In this document: in pieces, positions 20,288-28,402 of the stretch
Position numbering within the stretch: the stretch's first letter is position 1
Layout of the letters: every line of letters starts with the position of its first letter
Assembly (NCBI GenBank): GCA_022402445.1
Contig: JAKRSF010000009.1
Location: 62,001 to 126,000 of the forward strand
DNA from: Cyanobacteriota bacterium
GTDB taxonomy: Bacteria; Cyanobacteriota; Cyanobacteriia; CACIAM-69d
Length of the DNA stretch: 64,000 bases
Reading direction: 5' to 3'
Program-made: the position numbers and the translations under genes
Notes under the pieces: generated by a model
Told to the model about the DNA's origin: nothing
The model's database searches: none
Seen by the model: only the letters and a program-made list of their open reading frames with translations

Positions 20288-21091
20288 CTAGGGACGAATC
20301 CAGAGGCGGCCCCGGCAGGCGATCGCGCCGTCCGTGAGGGTGAGGCGATCGATCTCCGCATCGGCCAGGGGAATGGGCACATCGTCCAGGGGCGGTTGGG
20401 TTTCAGCGCCGCGATCGCCCCATTGGGTCCAGGTGGGGGCCGTCAGCAGCAGCCTGTTCGGGGCCGCCACCACCAGGCCCGTCGTCAGCTTCACCCGCCG
20501 CCCCTGGGGCAGTTTCCCCGTCAACTCCAACCCCACCGGCGCGATCGCCAGGGCCAGATCCGTCAAGGCACCACCCCCCAGGTTCTCGCCCAGCGGCGCG
20601 ATCGCCTCCGCCAGGGCCGTGGCAAACAGGGGGGATTCGAGGGATTGGTTCAAATCCGCCGCCGTCGCCCGCCAATGGACATCCACCGCGATCGCCTCAA
20701 GCAGTTGCAGGGGTTGGCCCTTCAGGAGCGCCTTCGGAGCCACACGGATCGGCCCCCCCGCGATCGCCACATCCCCCAGATGCAGACCGCGATAGATCAC
20801 CGATCGCGCCGCCAGCTTCACCCGTGGCACAGTGCCCGACAAAATCTGGCGCGTTTTGCCCTCGATCGCCACCGTCAGCCCCTCCGCCCGCTCCACCTGG
20901 GTTTGCAGCCCCAGCCGCACCGCCGCCGCCAGCAACGATCCGAGGGACGAGCGATCGCCCCCCACCGCCCCCTCTGGATCGTGGAGATCCTTGGAAGCAG
21001 TTAAATCAGTGGCCAAATCAGTGGCCGGATCATAGGACTGCGGCGGCGCGATCGCGGGGGCAGACGGGTCACGGGGCGGGGACGGATTCAA
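20288..21091 (-). CDS. DUF2993 (LmeA-like) family protein
   Basis: A 267-residue protein. LGSLLAAAVRLGLQTQVERAEGLTVAIEGKTRQIL and VIYRGLHLGDVAIAGGPI match DUF2993, a family with a lipid-binding-type fold common in cyanobacteria and including mycobacterial LmeA. The N-terminal 45 residues are disordered, rich in Pro/Asp/Ala. No signal peptide is clear. Function in cyanobacteria is unknown. Confidence 0.8.
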   Translation of the reverse strand: MNPSPPRDPSAPAIAPPQSYDPATDLATDLTASKDLHDPEGAVGGDRSSLGSLLAAAVRLGLQTQVERAEGLTVAIEGKTRQILSGTVPRVKLAARSVIYRGLHLGDVAIAGGPIRVAPKALLKGQPLQLLEAIAVDVHWRATAADLNQSLESPLFATALAEAIAPLGENLGGGALTDLALAIAPVGLELTGKLPQGRRVKLTTGLVVAAPNRLLLTAPTWTQWGDRGAETQPPLDDVPIPLADAEIDRLTLTDGAIACRGRLWIRP

Positions 21092-21129
21092 AATCGATGC
21101 TCCTGGTCAGCGGGATCCAAAGGATCTGT

Positions 21130-21162
21130 CGGGATCTAATCGGGCTCTAATCGGGATCTAAG
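21130..21162. repeat. Three tandem 11-bp repeats
   Basis: CGGGATCTAAT, CGGGCTCTAAT and CGGGATCTAAG lie end to end upstream of the DUF2993 gene start (minus strand) in a 270-bp intergenic region that otherwise shows nothing. Repeats at one helical turn could be a small operator or slippage product. Confidence 0.5.
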
Positions 21163-21362
21163 GGGATTCAACCGGCCCCAGGAAATCCTAGGGAATTGCG
21201 GGGCCTTCAGGGGGCCAAGGGGAGAATTGGGGGGAAGTTTAGCAAAACAGGAACGTTAGATTAGGACTAGAGGGGGTCGCCGCGACGGCGGGCGTGGCGG
21301 GCGATCGGAGGGAGGGACCGTGACCATCCCCCGCAATTTTAGGGACTACCGGGACTGAAGTG

Positions 21363-22247
21363 ATGGTGTTTGAACGTCCTTTAATTTGTACTGATTTTGG
21401 TGATGGCCTCGATCGCCTCGCCCGCATGGTGCCAAGTTTTTTGAGCGGGGGCATTCAGGAATTGGTGTTCCTGTCCGTGGTGCCCTACCGTCTGGAGCGC
21501 GACATTCCTCGGGAGGATACGGAGGCGATCGCGGCGGCCCAGCAGCGGCTTGGGCAGGCATTGCAGGGGGCTCCCCATGGGCCGGTGACCGTGGCGGTGC
21601 GATCGGGGCGACCGGAGGACGTGATTTTGGCCGTGGCGGCGGAATTTCGCTGTGATGCGGTGGTGGTGGGCGGCGCGTCCCACAGTCTGCTGGAGGAAAA
21701 ATTATTTGGCAGTACGGCCATTGCCCTGGGCCAGCGGGGGACGGTGCCGCTGCTGATTTTGCGTCCCCAGTTGCTGTCGGCCCTGACCCTGGAGGAGTTG
21801 GATTTGCGCTGTCGCCATCTGGTGCGGCAGGTGTTGGTGCCCCACAATGGTGGCCCGTCGGCGGAACGGGCAACGGCGCGGCTGCTGGCTTTGATCCAAC
21901 GGCAGCGCGATCGCGGCCTGCCGGTGACGGTGGAGCGGTGCTGGCTTTATCAGGCGGTCGAAGAAATCCGCAATTTGCCCATGGAGTCCGTCCTGGCGGA
22001 ACACCGCGATCGCCTCGGGCGGGTGCAGGATCAGTTTGCGGCCCTAGGGGTGGCGGCGGAGGTGCTGGTGGAGCCGGGGAGTTTTCTGCCCGGACTGATG
22101 GCGGTCGCCCAGGAGTATGACGTGAGCGCGATCGTCATCGCCAGCCGCCACCGGAATTTTTTCCTGGATTGGTCCGTGCCCAATTCGGGCCAGCGGGTGC
22201 TGCGCCGCAGTCTGCATCCGGTGCTGTTTTTTCCGTCTAGGGCGTAG
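21363..22247 (+). CDS. Tandem universal stress protein (UspA) domains
   Basis: A 295-residue protein. The first half ends with DAVVVGGASHSLLEEKLFGSTA, the Usp nucleotide-binding loop in degenerate form. The second half ends DVSAIVIASRHRNFFLDWSVPNSGQRVLRRS...PVLFF. Both halves show the alternating Rossmann-like pattern of Usp domains. It is a probable stress- or signalling-related protein; ATP binding is uncertain because the G-2x-G-9x-G pattern is weak. ATG 21363 follows GTG 21360. Confidence 0.85.
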   Translation: MVFERPLICTDFGDGLDRLARMVPSFLSGGIQELVFLSVVPYRLERDIPREDTEAIAAAQQRLGQALQGAPHGPVTVAVRSGRPEDVILAVAAEFRCDAVVVGGASHSLLEEKLFGSTAIALGQRGTVPLLILRPQLLSALTLEELDLRCRHLVRQVLVPHNGGPSAERATARLLALIQRQRDRGLPVTVERCWLYQAVEEIRNLPMESVLAEHRDRLGRVQDQFAALGVAAEVLVEPGSFLPGLMAVAQEYDVSAIVIASRHRNFFLDWSVPNSGQRVLRRSLHPVLFFPSRA

Positions 22248-22265
22248 GGTGTCCCCTTGGGTGCG

Positions 22266-23051
22266 ATGGGCCTCTGGAAACGGCTGTGGCGATCGCTGCG
22301 ATCGCTCTGGGGGGCGCTCCTGTGGGATGGCGGCTGTGCCCTCTGTCGTCGGCGGGCCACCAGGGGGGAGCTCTGCGCGGCCTGCCATGCGGCCCTCTTG
22401 GCCTGTCGGTTGCCGGACCTGCGCCAGGGCGATCGCTGTGGCACCGTGCCCGTGTGGGTGTGGGGGCGCTATGGGGGACCGCTGCGATCGGCGATCGCCG
22501 CCTGGAAATACCACAACCGCCGGGGCCTGACGGATACCTTCGGGGCCGTGATGGCGGACGGGGGTGGGCCGTGGATCCTCCAGCGGAAACGGCTCACGAA
22601 ATCCGGCAAACCCCTGGCCCCCCAGCGAGCCCTCCTGGTGCCCGTGCCGATCCACCGCGATCGCCTGCGGGAGCGGGGATTTAATCAGGCGGAACTGCTG
22701 GCGCGGCGTCTGGGCGATCGCTTAGGTTTAGCCGTCGCGCCCCAGGGCCTCATCCGCACGCGCAACACCCCCGCCCTCTTCAAACTCAAGATGGCCGAAC
22801 GCCGCCGCACCATGGCCGGAGCCTTTGACCTGGGGCCAGATCTGCGCGATCGCCCCCCCCAGCCCATCATCATCGTCGATGATCTCTACACCACCGGCAC
22901 CACCGCCCGCGAGGCGATCGCCGTCCTCCAGCGCCACGGTTGGCCCGTCCTGGCGATCGTGGCCCTAGCCCGCCCCGGCTCCAATGGTCCATCGCGCCCG
23001 CCATCGCGCAAGCCCCCTCCCCTGCCTAGGAAAAAAGGCAACAATTCCTAG
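22266..23051 (+). CDS. ComF family phosphoribosyltransferase-like protein
   Basis: About 261 residues. The N-terminal zinc-ribbon cysteines (CALCRRR...CAACH) are followed by LRSAIAAWKYHNRRGL and the PRT motif IIIVDDLYTTGTTAREA. PVPIHRDRLRERGFNQAELLAR is a ComF hallmark. ComF is required for DNA uptake in naturally transformable bacteria, including cyanobacteria. The C-terminal tail is low-complexity and basic. It ends 4 bp into a convergent gene. Confidence 0.9.
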   Translation: MGLWKRLWRSLRSLWGALLWDGGCALCRRRATRGELCAACHAALLACRLPDLRQGDRCGTVPVWVWGRYGGPLRSAIAAWKYHNRRGLTDTFGAVMADGGGPWILQRKRLTKSGKPLAPQRALLVPVPIHRDRLRERGFNQAELLARRLGDRLGLAVAPQGLIRTRNTPALFKLKMAERRRTMAGAFDLGPDLRDRPPQPIIIVDDLYTTGTTAREAIAVLQRHGWPVLAIVALARPGSNGPSRPPSRKPPPLPRKKGNNS

Positions 23052-23476
23052 CCCCCCGGCCCCCCAAACCCTGAACCATCCAATCCCGGATTCGTTTGGG
23101 GAAAGGCCGGCCGCTGCGATCGCGCCAACCGCGCCCGCGCCACCGCCCGCGTCACCGGCTCCGGATCAAGGCCCGTCACCGCCCGAAACTGACCGGGCTG
23201 AATCGAAATCACCCGCCGCCCCGCCAGCCAATCCTCCAGCCAGTCCTGGGCCTGCCGCACAAAAACCCGTCCCCTCGGCAGGGGCAAGGTCCGCCACGCC
23301 GCCACCAACGTTTCCACCAGGGCCAATTCCACCAACGGGGGCGGCATGGTCTCTAGCCACGCTTGCAGCAGCGGGCGGCAATCGTCCCCCTCCTCTCCAA
23401 ACAGGCGGTAGCTGTCAACAATGTGCCAGGGGCGGCGGCGATCAAAATACGCTTGATAATCCTGTAAATCATCCAT
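23048..23476 (-). CDS. Conserved hypothetical protein
   Basis: About 142 residues beginning MDDLQDYQAYFDRRRPWHIVDSYRLFGEE, then helical WLETMPPPLVELALVETLVAAW and an Arg-rich segment. It is acidic at the start and basic in the middle, with no membrane span and no recognised domain. Because coding on the opposite strand is only an accidental open frame, this strand is preferred for its clean start and folded composition. Confidence 0.6.
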   Translation of the reverse strand: MDDLQDYQAYFDRRRPWHIVDSYRLFGEEGDDCRPLLQAWLETMPPPLVELALVETLVAAWRTLPLPRGRVFVRQAQDWLEDWLAGRRVISIQPGQFRAVTGLDPEPVTRAVARARLARSQRPAFPQTNPGLDGSGFGGPGG

Positions 23477-24000
23477 GGGGGCCACAAGGGAAGGCCGAAA
23501 TGGGGCGCGATCGCCCCCTCGGAAGGGTGCCGTTGTCCAACCGGACGGAAGGGCTCCTTGTGCATATTATCCAGAAGCTGGATCACGGGCGATATATTTC
23601 TTCAAGAAATGTCTTAAAGTTGGCGGCTCCCCTGGCCAAGATGCGACCGGCTGAACTGGCGATCGCGGCGGAAATGGCCATTGCCGTCCCCAAAGATGGC
23701 CCGAATCCGATGGCGATTAATCCCTGGGGCGTTTGTTCTGCCAATGCCCTGCCCCCCGGCCTTGCTCCGTGGCGAAGGGCGATCAACAACGGTTAAAACT
23801 ACGGTCAAACCATCATCAATTGATCGATAAGGTGCGCGATCGCGGCCCCCTTCCTCGCCCTAAAAACGATGGCCCCGCCCTGCGGCCCTCCCCTGATCTT
23901 GTCCCCTCGGTCGGAGAAACTGCCGCCGCGATCGGCCCCGCCGCCCCAAAATGCCCCCAATCGGCTGCCTATAATCAGGGACAGCCCATCCTTTAACCGG
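23477..24000. other. Intergenic region without a supported gene
   Basis: A 524-bp stretch. Open frames exist on both strands but have low-complexity or Pro/Arg-rich translations. The only local structure seen is a 15-bp palindrome ATTTCTTCAAGAAAT at 23596-23610 in an AT-rich patch, possibly an operator or a promoter component. Confidence 0.35.
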
Positions 24001-24561
24001 ATGAAATTGATGGAAATCATCCCCTCCCAGTCTAAAAATCAGTGGCGCGCCATGGTCGTAACGTTTTCGACGATTCCTTCAACTGTTGACTCTGCCCGCT
24101 GCCGCTGCCGGTCTGCGGGGGGGGCGGCGATCGCCCTGGCGCTGGCCCTAGCGGGGATGATGGTGCCCCAGGGGGTGGCGGCGGCCCAGTATGAGCCCAT
24201 TCCGCTGCCCGCCGATGATGCCATTGAAGACACCCTGTCCGAGAAGGACATTCCCACCGGCCAGGGCAGTTTTGCGCGGGACTACAGCGTGAAGCTCAAT
24301 GCGGGCGAGCGGGTGGAGATTGAGGTGGCCTCGGACCATTTCGATACGGTGCTGCTGCTGCTGGCGTCGGATGGGTCCACGGTGGCGGATAACGACGATC
24401 GCGGGGATGGGTCCACGAATTCGATGCTGTTCACGCGCATTGAATCGTCGGATACCTACACGATTCGGGTGCAGGGCTATGGCAATACGACGGGGGGGCC
24501 GTTTGATTTGCGGTTGCAGCGGTTTCGGCCCATTGGGGCTCCGGCGGCGACGATGCCCTGA
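24001..24561 (+). CDS. Exported protein with pre-peptidase C-terminal-like (PPC) domain
   Basis: About 186 residues. It has a signal-like hydrophobic core GGAAIALALALAGMMVPQGVAAAQ and then a beta-rich domain. FARDYSVKLNAGERVEIEVASDHFDTVLLLLASDG and NDDRGDGSTNSMLFTRIESSDTYTIRVQGYG match the PPC jelly-roll often attached to secreted enzymes, here alone. The start could be 24001, 24010 or 24052; all leave a complete signal peptide. Confidence 0.75.
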   Translation: MKLMEIIPSQSKNQWRAMVVTFSTIPSTVDSARCRCRSAGGAAIALALALAGMMVPQGVAAAQYEPIPLPADDAIEDTLSEKDIPTGQGSFARDYSVKLNAGERVEIEVASDHFDTVLLLLASDGSTVADNDDRGDGSTNSMLFTRIESSDTYTIRVQGYGNTTGGPFDLRLQRFRPIGAPAATMP

Positions 24562-24730
24562 GGGGGGCGGGCCTGATCGATGGGGGGCCGGGGGGCGCTG
24601 CGATCGCGCGATCGTGGGGGCTCGTTTGGGCTGGGGCGAATTTTGCCGCGATCGCTTGCCAAAGCGGATCGAGTTTGCTAATTTAGTTGAGCGCTAAACG
24701 CAGAACGCCCCCAAGGCACTGCCAAGGCCA

Positions 24731-24837
<107 letters not shown>

Positions 24838-25493
24838 GCTTCCGGCTAGGAGGCGTTTTTGCTGTTTTTGGTGGGGGAATTTGGGTGGGATTTTTCGAGG
24901 GCGATGGCGGGGCGATCAGGCTCAATTGGATGGGGTGAGGTTGCCCCCACTGCGCGGCCATGGCGGCGGCTATGCCAGGGAGGGTCTTTGAGCGTTCTTT
25001 CCAGCGATCGCGCGACTCAGGGAGCAAATGCACACGGCCCCGTCGGCCCGCAACGATCGCAGTGGGCTGTAGTGGCGGGAGATTTTTGAGCCAGAAGCAA
25101 GTCGCTTTGGTCTCCCCATGGCCGAACTGCCAGGGCTGGATCACCTGATCCGGCTTTCGGATGTGGGTGCTGAGGATGCCCACAGGATTTTCAATGGCGA
25201 TATGGGGAATGGGTGCGACCATCAGGCACCGCACAAACTCGATGGCCTGATGCTGTTCGTGCTGCTTCTCGTGAAACCAGCGCGCCCCGCTGGTGGCAAG
25301 GTGCTGGCATGGGGGATGAGCGATCATCAAATCCCAGCCCCATCCCAAAATCTCCCGGACATCGCCGCAAATGTGGCGATCCTGGCAACTGTCGGAGGGG
25401 AGCAAGTCGCAGGACCATGCGTCGTGACCCGCTGCCAGGAAGGCATCGCGCACGATGCCCGAAAATTCACAGGCGACCAAAACCTTCATAGGG

Positions 25494-26564
25494 CTACTCC
25501 TCAAACGCCCGCCGCAGATCGTGCATGGTCATCCACAGGCGGTAGATGCGCTCATGGACATAGAGGCTGTGCCCCAGCATTCGGGCGATCACGGCGCTGT
25601 CTTTTTTGCCCAGCCAGTAGATCGCATAGGCATGGCGTAGGTCGTAGGGAGCAAAGGGGCAACCGGCGCGGCGGAATGCGGTGGTGACCCGGTGGCCCAA
25701 GGCGGAATTGTTAGGGCCGCTGCAATCGGGGCGGACGATCGCGGCAAGTTCCCAGTCTTCAAACCACCGCAGGCTGCGGGGATAGGCGATCCGCAGTTTG
25801 CCGGTTTTGCTCTGGGCTGATATTTCGAGCCAGGGGGGATCGATCGCGCGGGCCAAAAACACTTCATGGGGCCGCAGACCGTAGGCGGCGATCGCACCGT
25901 AAACCCATCGCCATTCCGGTTCTTTGAACAGCCGCCGCGCGGCCTCAATTTCGGCGGCGCTGGGCAGGATTCGGGGCGCGGCCATGGCGGGACCGTAGCG
26001 GCCCTGGTATTGCCGCACATCCACCGGGCAGCGGGCAAAGTCTGCCAGGGCTTGAAATGCACGGGCCATGCGTTGCCGCGATCGCGTGTCCGGCTCCGTC
26101 AGCCGTAGCAGGGTTTGGGTCAGGATCTCGGGGGTGAGGGGTTCCGGTAGGGGCAATCGCTTCAGGGGCCGGTAGTAGTCAATTTCCCAGGTGGTGAGGG
26201 TTTTGGGGGTGCGGCGGCGACGGTTGAAGTAGAACTGCTCAAATTCGGCGATCCAGTCGGCGATCGCGCGCTTTTCTGCCCTTGTCCCCCAGTTTTCCCA
26301 CTGGAAGGAACCCCCCAGAATTTCCCGCGATAGGCGACGGGCCAAGCGTTCGGCGGCGCGGATCGCATCGACGGTGGCAGGAAACCCGAGGGCGATCGCG
26401 CGGGTTTTGCTCAGGCCGGCGGGCTCCCCTGGCTTGGGGGGGAGGGGTGCCGTGAGGCTGACAGCTCGAGTTTTGGCGCGCCAATCGACCTTGATCCGGG
26501 CGATCGCGCCATCACGTTTCAGGCGACCGTTGGCCGATCGCAGTTCAAGTTCTGGGTCTGGCAT
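25494..26564 (-). CDS. Tyrosine recombinase (element integrase)
   Basis: A 356-residue protein. The C-terminal catalytic domain shows the first Arg in YGLRPHEV, a Lys in the beta-hairpin (SKTGKLR), box II as YDLRHAYA (Tyr where His is more usual), MLGHS with the second His, and the nucleophile Tyr in ERIYRLW. The N-terminal part (TPKTLTTWEIDYYRPLKRL) fits an arm/core-binding SAM-like domain. It is adjacent to the tRNA-Phe attL and co-directional with the methyltransferase. It is expected to catalyse integration/excision at the 76-bp core. Confidence 0.93.
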   Translation of the reverse strand: MPDPELELRSANGRLKRDGAIARIKVDWRAKTRAVSLTAPLPPKPGEPAGLSKTRAIALGFPATVDAIRAAERLARRLSREILGGSFQWENWGTRAEKRAIADWIAEFEQFYFNRRRRTPKTLTTWEIDYYRPLKRLPLPEPLTPEILTQTLLRLTEPDTRSRQRMARAFQALADFARCPVDVRQYQGRYGPAMAAPRILPSAAEIEAARRLFKEPEWRWVYGAIAAYGLRPHEVFLARAIDPPWLEISAQSKTGKLRIAYPRSLRWFEDWELAAIVRPDCSGPNNSALGHRVTTAFRRAGCPFAPYDLRHAYAIYWLGKKDSAVIARMLGHSLYVHERIYRLWMTMHDLRRAFEE

Positions 26565-26589
26565 GATGGGGGTGTGAATTAGTGGCGGG

Positions 26590-26672
26590 GGCGATCGCGA
26601 GTGATCGCGCGGTGATCGGAAGTGATCGCGAGTGATCGCACGGTGATCGGATGCGATCGCGAGTGATCGCCC
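26590..26672. repeat. Tandem 31-bp repeat with eight phased GATC sites
   Basis: Two full 31-bp units (26590-26620, 26621-26651) and a partial third (26652-26672) lie in the gap before the recombinase gene. Each unit holds three GATC sites within GTGATCGC- or GTGATCGG-type words. The eight GATC starts, 26593 to 26665, are spaced 10, 11, 10, 10, 11, 10 and 10 bp, close to one helical turn. It is a candidate control or arm-type binding array for the recombinase gene or a replication-linked site. Confidence 0.85.
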
Positions 26673-26682
26673 TCCCCTTTTC

Positions 26683-27087
26683 CTAGAAATCGAAGCGTAG
26701 CTGACCCTGGCGTTCGAGCTTGAGGGCGCGCTTGGCAGCCATGGCGGCGGGCGTGATGTCCATCCGGCAGTGACATGGCAGGCATAAGGCCATTAGATTT
26801 TCGGGGCGGCAATCCTCCGGGCGATGGTTGAGGTGGGCCACAGAAAGGACAAACCGGCGCGGTTTGGGGACTTGGATCAGGCCAAATTCGTCATCCTCTT
26901 CCCAGTCGTAGAGGTCTCCGGCCCACCGGGTTTGGGAAAGCCGGATCCGGTCCTCCAGTTGCTCGCGGGTTTCGCCCGGTCTGCGGCACGGTCTGCCGCA
27001 CTGTTGGCAGGTCCAATCGGCGGCGTCTTTGATCGCGCGGGCGATCGCGTTCCAGTTTTTCGGGTAGAGGTGGCGTTGCATCGGCAT
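26683..27087 (-). CDS. HNH endonuclease-family protein
   Basis: About 134 residues. Zinc-knuckle cysteines CQQCGRPCRRPGE appear early and CLPCHCRMD late. The HNH core is SVAHLNHRPEDCRPENLMALCLPCH. Small HNH proteins are common in phages and mobile elements, with roles in packaging, restriction or homing. The start is ATG 27087 (ATG 27081 also possible), 6 bp after the preceding gene's stop in the same direction. Confidence 0.88.
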   Translation of the reverse strand: MPMQRHLYPKNWNAIARAIKDAADWTCQQCGRPCRRPGETREQLEDRIRLSQTRWAGDLYDWEEDDEFGLIQVPKPRRFVLSVAHLNHRPEDCRPENLMALCLPCHCRMDITPAAMAAKRALKLERQGQLRFDF

Positions 27088-27092
27088 GGTGG

Positions 27093-27593
27093 TTAACCCG
27101 CGATCGCGGCGTCGATAGTTGGTGGATAGCGGTAGTTGTAGACGACAAGGCACCGCAGGGGCAGATAGATCACATCCCCGCTATCGGTGGCACAGGCGGC
27201 AAAGGGTGCCCAATCACCGGGGGGATGGATGCCCCGCCGGGGGCGATCCGCCATCTCCCGCAGGTGCAATTTCTGATGCAGCCAGGGGGCGTCCCAAATC
27301 CGGCGGTGGGATTGGCTGTAGATCCTGGCAACCGGCCCCAGGGCAACAACCACGGTGTCGCCGGGACGGGGGTAAAAATCCCAGCGATACAGCGGATCCT
27401 CAATGGTCTCGCCGGTCTGGGGGTTCTCCAGTTCAAGCCAGTAAGCGCCATCGTCATCAACCCAGCGATCGCACACTTTCCATGGGTCATGAATATCTGA
27501 AATGGGATTCCAGAGCAGATCATCGGGGCGGGGGTGGGTGGCTGGATCATTGTCGCGATAAGCGGCCATGGTTCGGGGTGGCGCACGGGCCAT
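27093..27593 (-). CDS. Hypothetical element protein
   Basis: About 166 residues starting MARAPPRTMAAYRDND. It is rich in Trp, Tyr, Asp and Pro (YWLELENPQTGETIEDPLYRWDFYPRPGDTVVV, YLPLRCLVVYNYRYPP), suggesting a small beta-barrel (SH3-like) fold. No family is recognised. The start ATG lies 24 bp from the edge of iteron array b', so its transcription must pass through or start within the iterons. Confidence 0.6.
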   Translation of the reverse strand: MARAPPRTMAAYRDNDPATHPRPDDLLWNPISDIHDPWKVCDRWVDDDGAYWLELENPQTGETIEDPLYRWDFYPRPGDTVVVALGPVARIYSQSHRRIWDAPWLHQKLHLREMADRPRRGIHPPGDWAPFAACATDSGDVIYLPLRCLVVYNYRYPPTIDAAIAG

Positions 27594-27616
27594 AGTGGTG
27601 TGTTCTCTGGGAAAGC

Positions 27617-27977
27617 GATCAACATGATCAACAAAATCGCTGGATGGCTTACGGGGCGCGGCGTTGACCCTGTTGATCGTGCGATCAACATCGATCAACA
27701 CGATCAACATTGATCAACAAATCTGTGAAGAAATGGCTGAAACCTTTGCGGGGTAAGTGTTGCCGCTGATTTTGGCCGTGCCAACACTGGCGATGGGGGC
27801 GGGGCGGCAGCGCGAGACCCCAGAATCCCAGTAAGCCCCGCTACGCTTGCGTTTGCGGCGTTTCTGCTGGAGTCTGCGGGCGGTTGTTGATCATGTTGAT
27901 CGTTGTTGATCGCACGATCAACAGGGTCAACGGCTGACGGGGCGGGCGATTCGGGCAATGTGTTGATCATGTTGATC
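27617..27977. repeat. Iteron unit X: inverted pair of TGTTGATC arrays
   Basis: Thirteen exact copies of TGTTGATC/GATCAACA are present. Array b' starts at 27617, 27626, 27671 (inverted), 27683, 27693, 27702 and 27712. Array a' starts at 27885, 27894, 27904, 27916 (inverted), 27961 and 27970. Spacings are 9-45-12-10-9-10 and, mirrored, 9-10-12-45-9. Each array contains a 20-bp dyad. Degenerate half-sites (GTTGACCC, GGGTCAAC) also occur. Not CRISPR: spacers are 1-4 bp and there are no cas genes. Likely protein-binding iterons (inference). Confidence 0.92.
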
Positions 27978-27980
27978 ACT
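27828..27980 (-). pseudogene. Duplicated remnant of the primase 3' end
   Basis: Read on the minus strand, this stretch encodes INMINTLPESPAPSAVDPVD followed by RAINNDQHDQQ. It aligns with the C-terminus of the adjacent primase (IDMIDKTAETPATPDVNPVD, then RVIDNDRQDRQ). DNA similarity continues to the position of the primase stop, where TTACTGA has become TTACTGG. No start codon or upstream part of the gene is present. It marks a tandem duplication of about 415-425 bp that created iteron units X and Y. Confidence 0.8.
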
Positions 27981-28030
27981 TCTCCAGAGTCGGGGCAACA
28001 GGCGATGGTTTGTTGTTCTCTTAGGAAAAC

Positions 28031-28402
28031 GATCGACATGATCGACAAAATCGCTGTATCGCTTTCCGTGCTTGGGTTTGAGTGTGTCGATCGCATGATC
28101 GACAGTGATCGACATGATCGACAGCGATCGACAAAACAGGTGTGAAATAGCTAAAATGCTTACAGGCTAAGGGTTGTGGCGATCCAATAGCCAAGATTTC
28201 GGGGGCGGGGATTCGGGCGGTGTCGATCGCGTTTTGCGTGGGGCGATATCGTCAGTAAGACCCGCCCCGTCTACGTTTCGGGCGTTTCTCGCTGGATTTG
28301 TCGATCATTTGTCGATCCTGTCGATCGTTGTCGATCACGCGATCGACAGGGTTAACGTCAGGCGTGGCGGGCGTTTCGGCGGTTTTGTCGATCATGTCGA
28401 TC
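28031..28402. repeat. Iteron unit Y: inverted pair of TGTCGATC arrays
   Basis: Fourteen exact copies of TGTCGATC/GATCGACA form two arrays. Array b starts at 28031, 28040, 28085 (inverted), 28097, 28107, 28116 and 28126. Array a starts at 28299, 28310, 28319, 28329, 28341 (inverted), 28386 and 28395. A lone copy sits at 28221. Array b has exactly the spacing of b' in unit X; array a mirrors it. Array a lies inside the coding 3' end of the primase gene. All copies differ from unit X at the same base (C for T). Confidence 0.93.

Noticed and set aside
22984-23796. A 270-residue open frame on the plus strand
   Set aside because: Pro/Ala/Arg low-complexity translation with no start context; it runs opposite the better-supported 23048-23476 gene.
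27617-28402. Tandem repeats considered as a CRISPR array
   Set aside because: Repeat words are 8 bp with 1-4 bp between most copies, include inverted copies, and no cas gene is present. Protein-binding iterons fit better.
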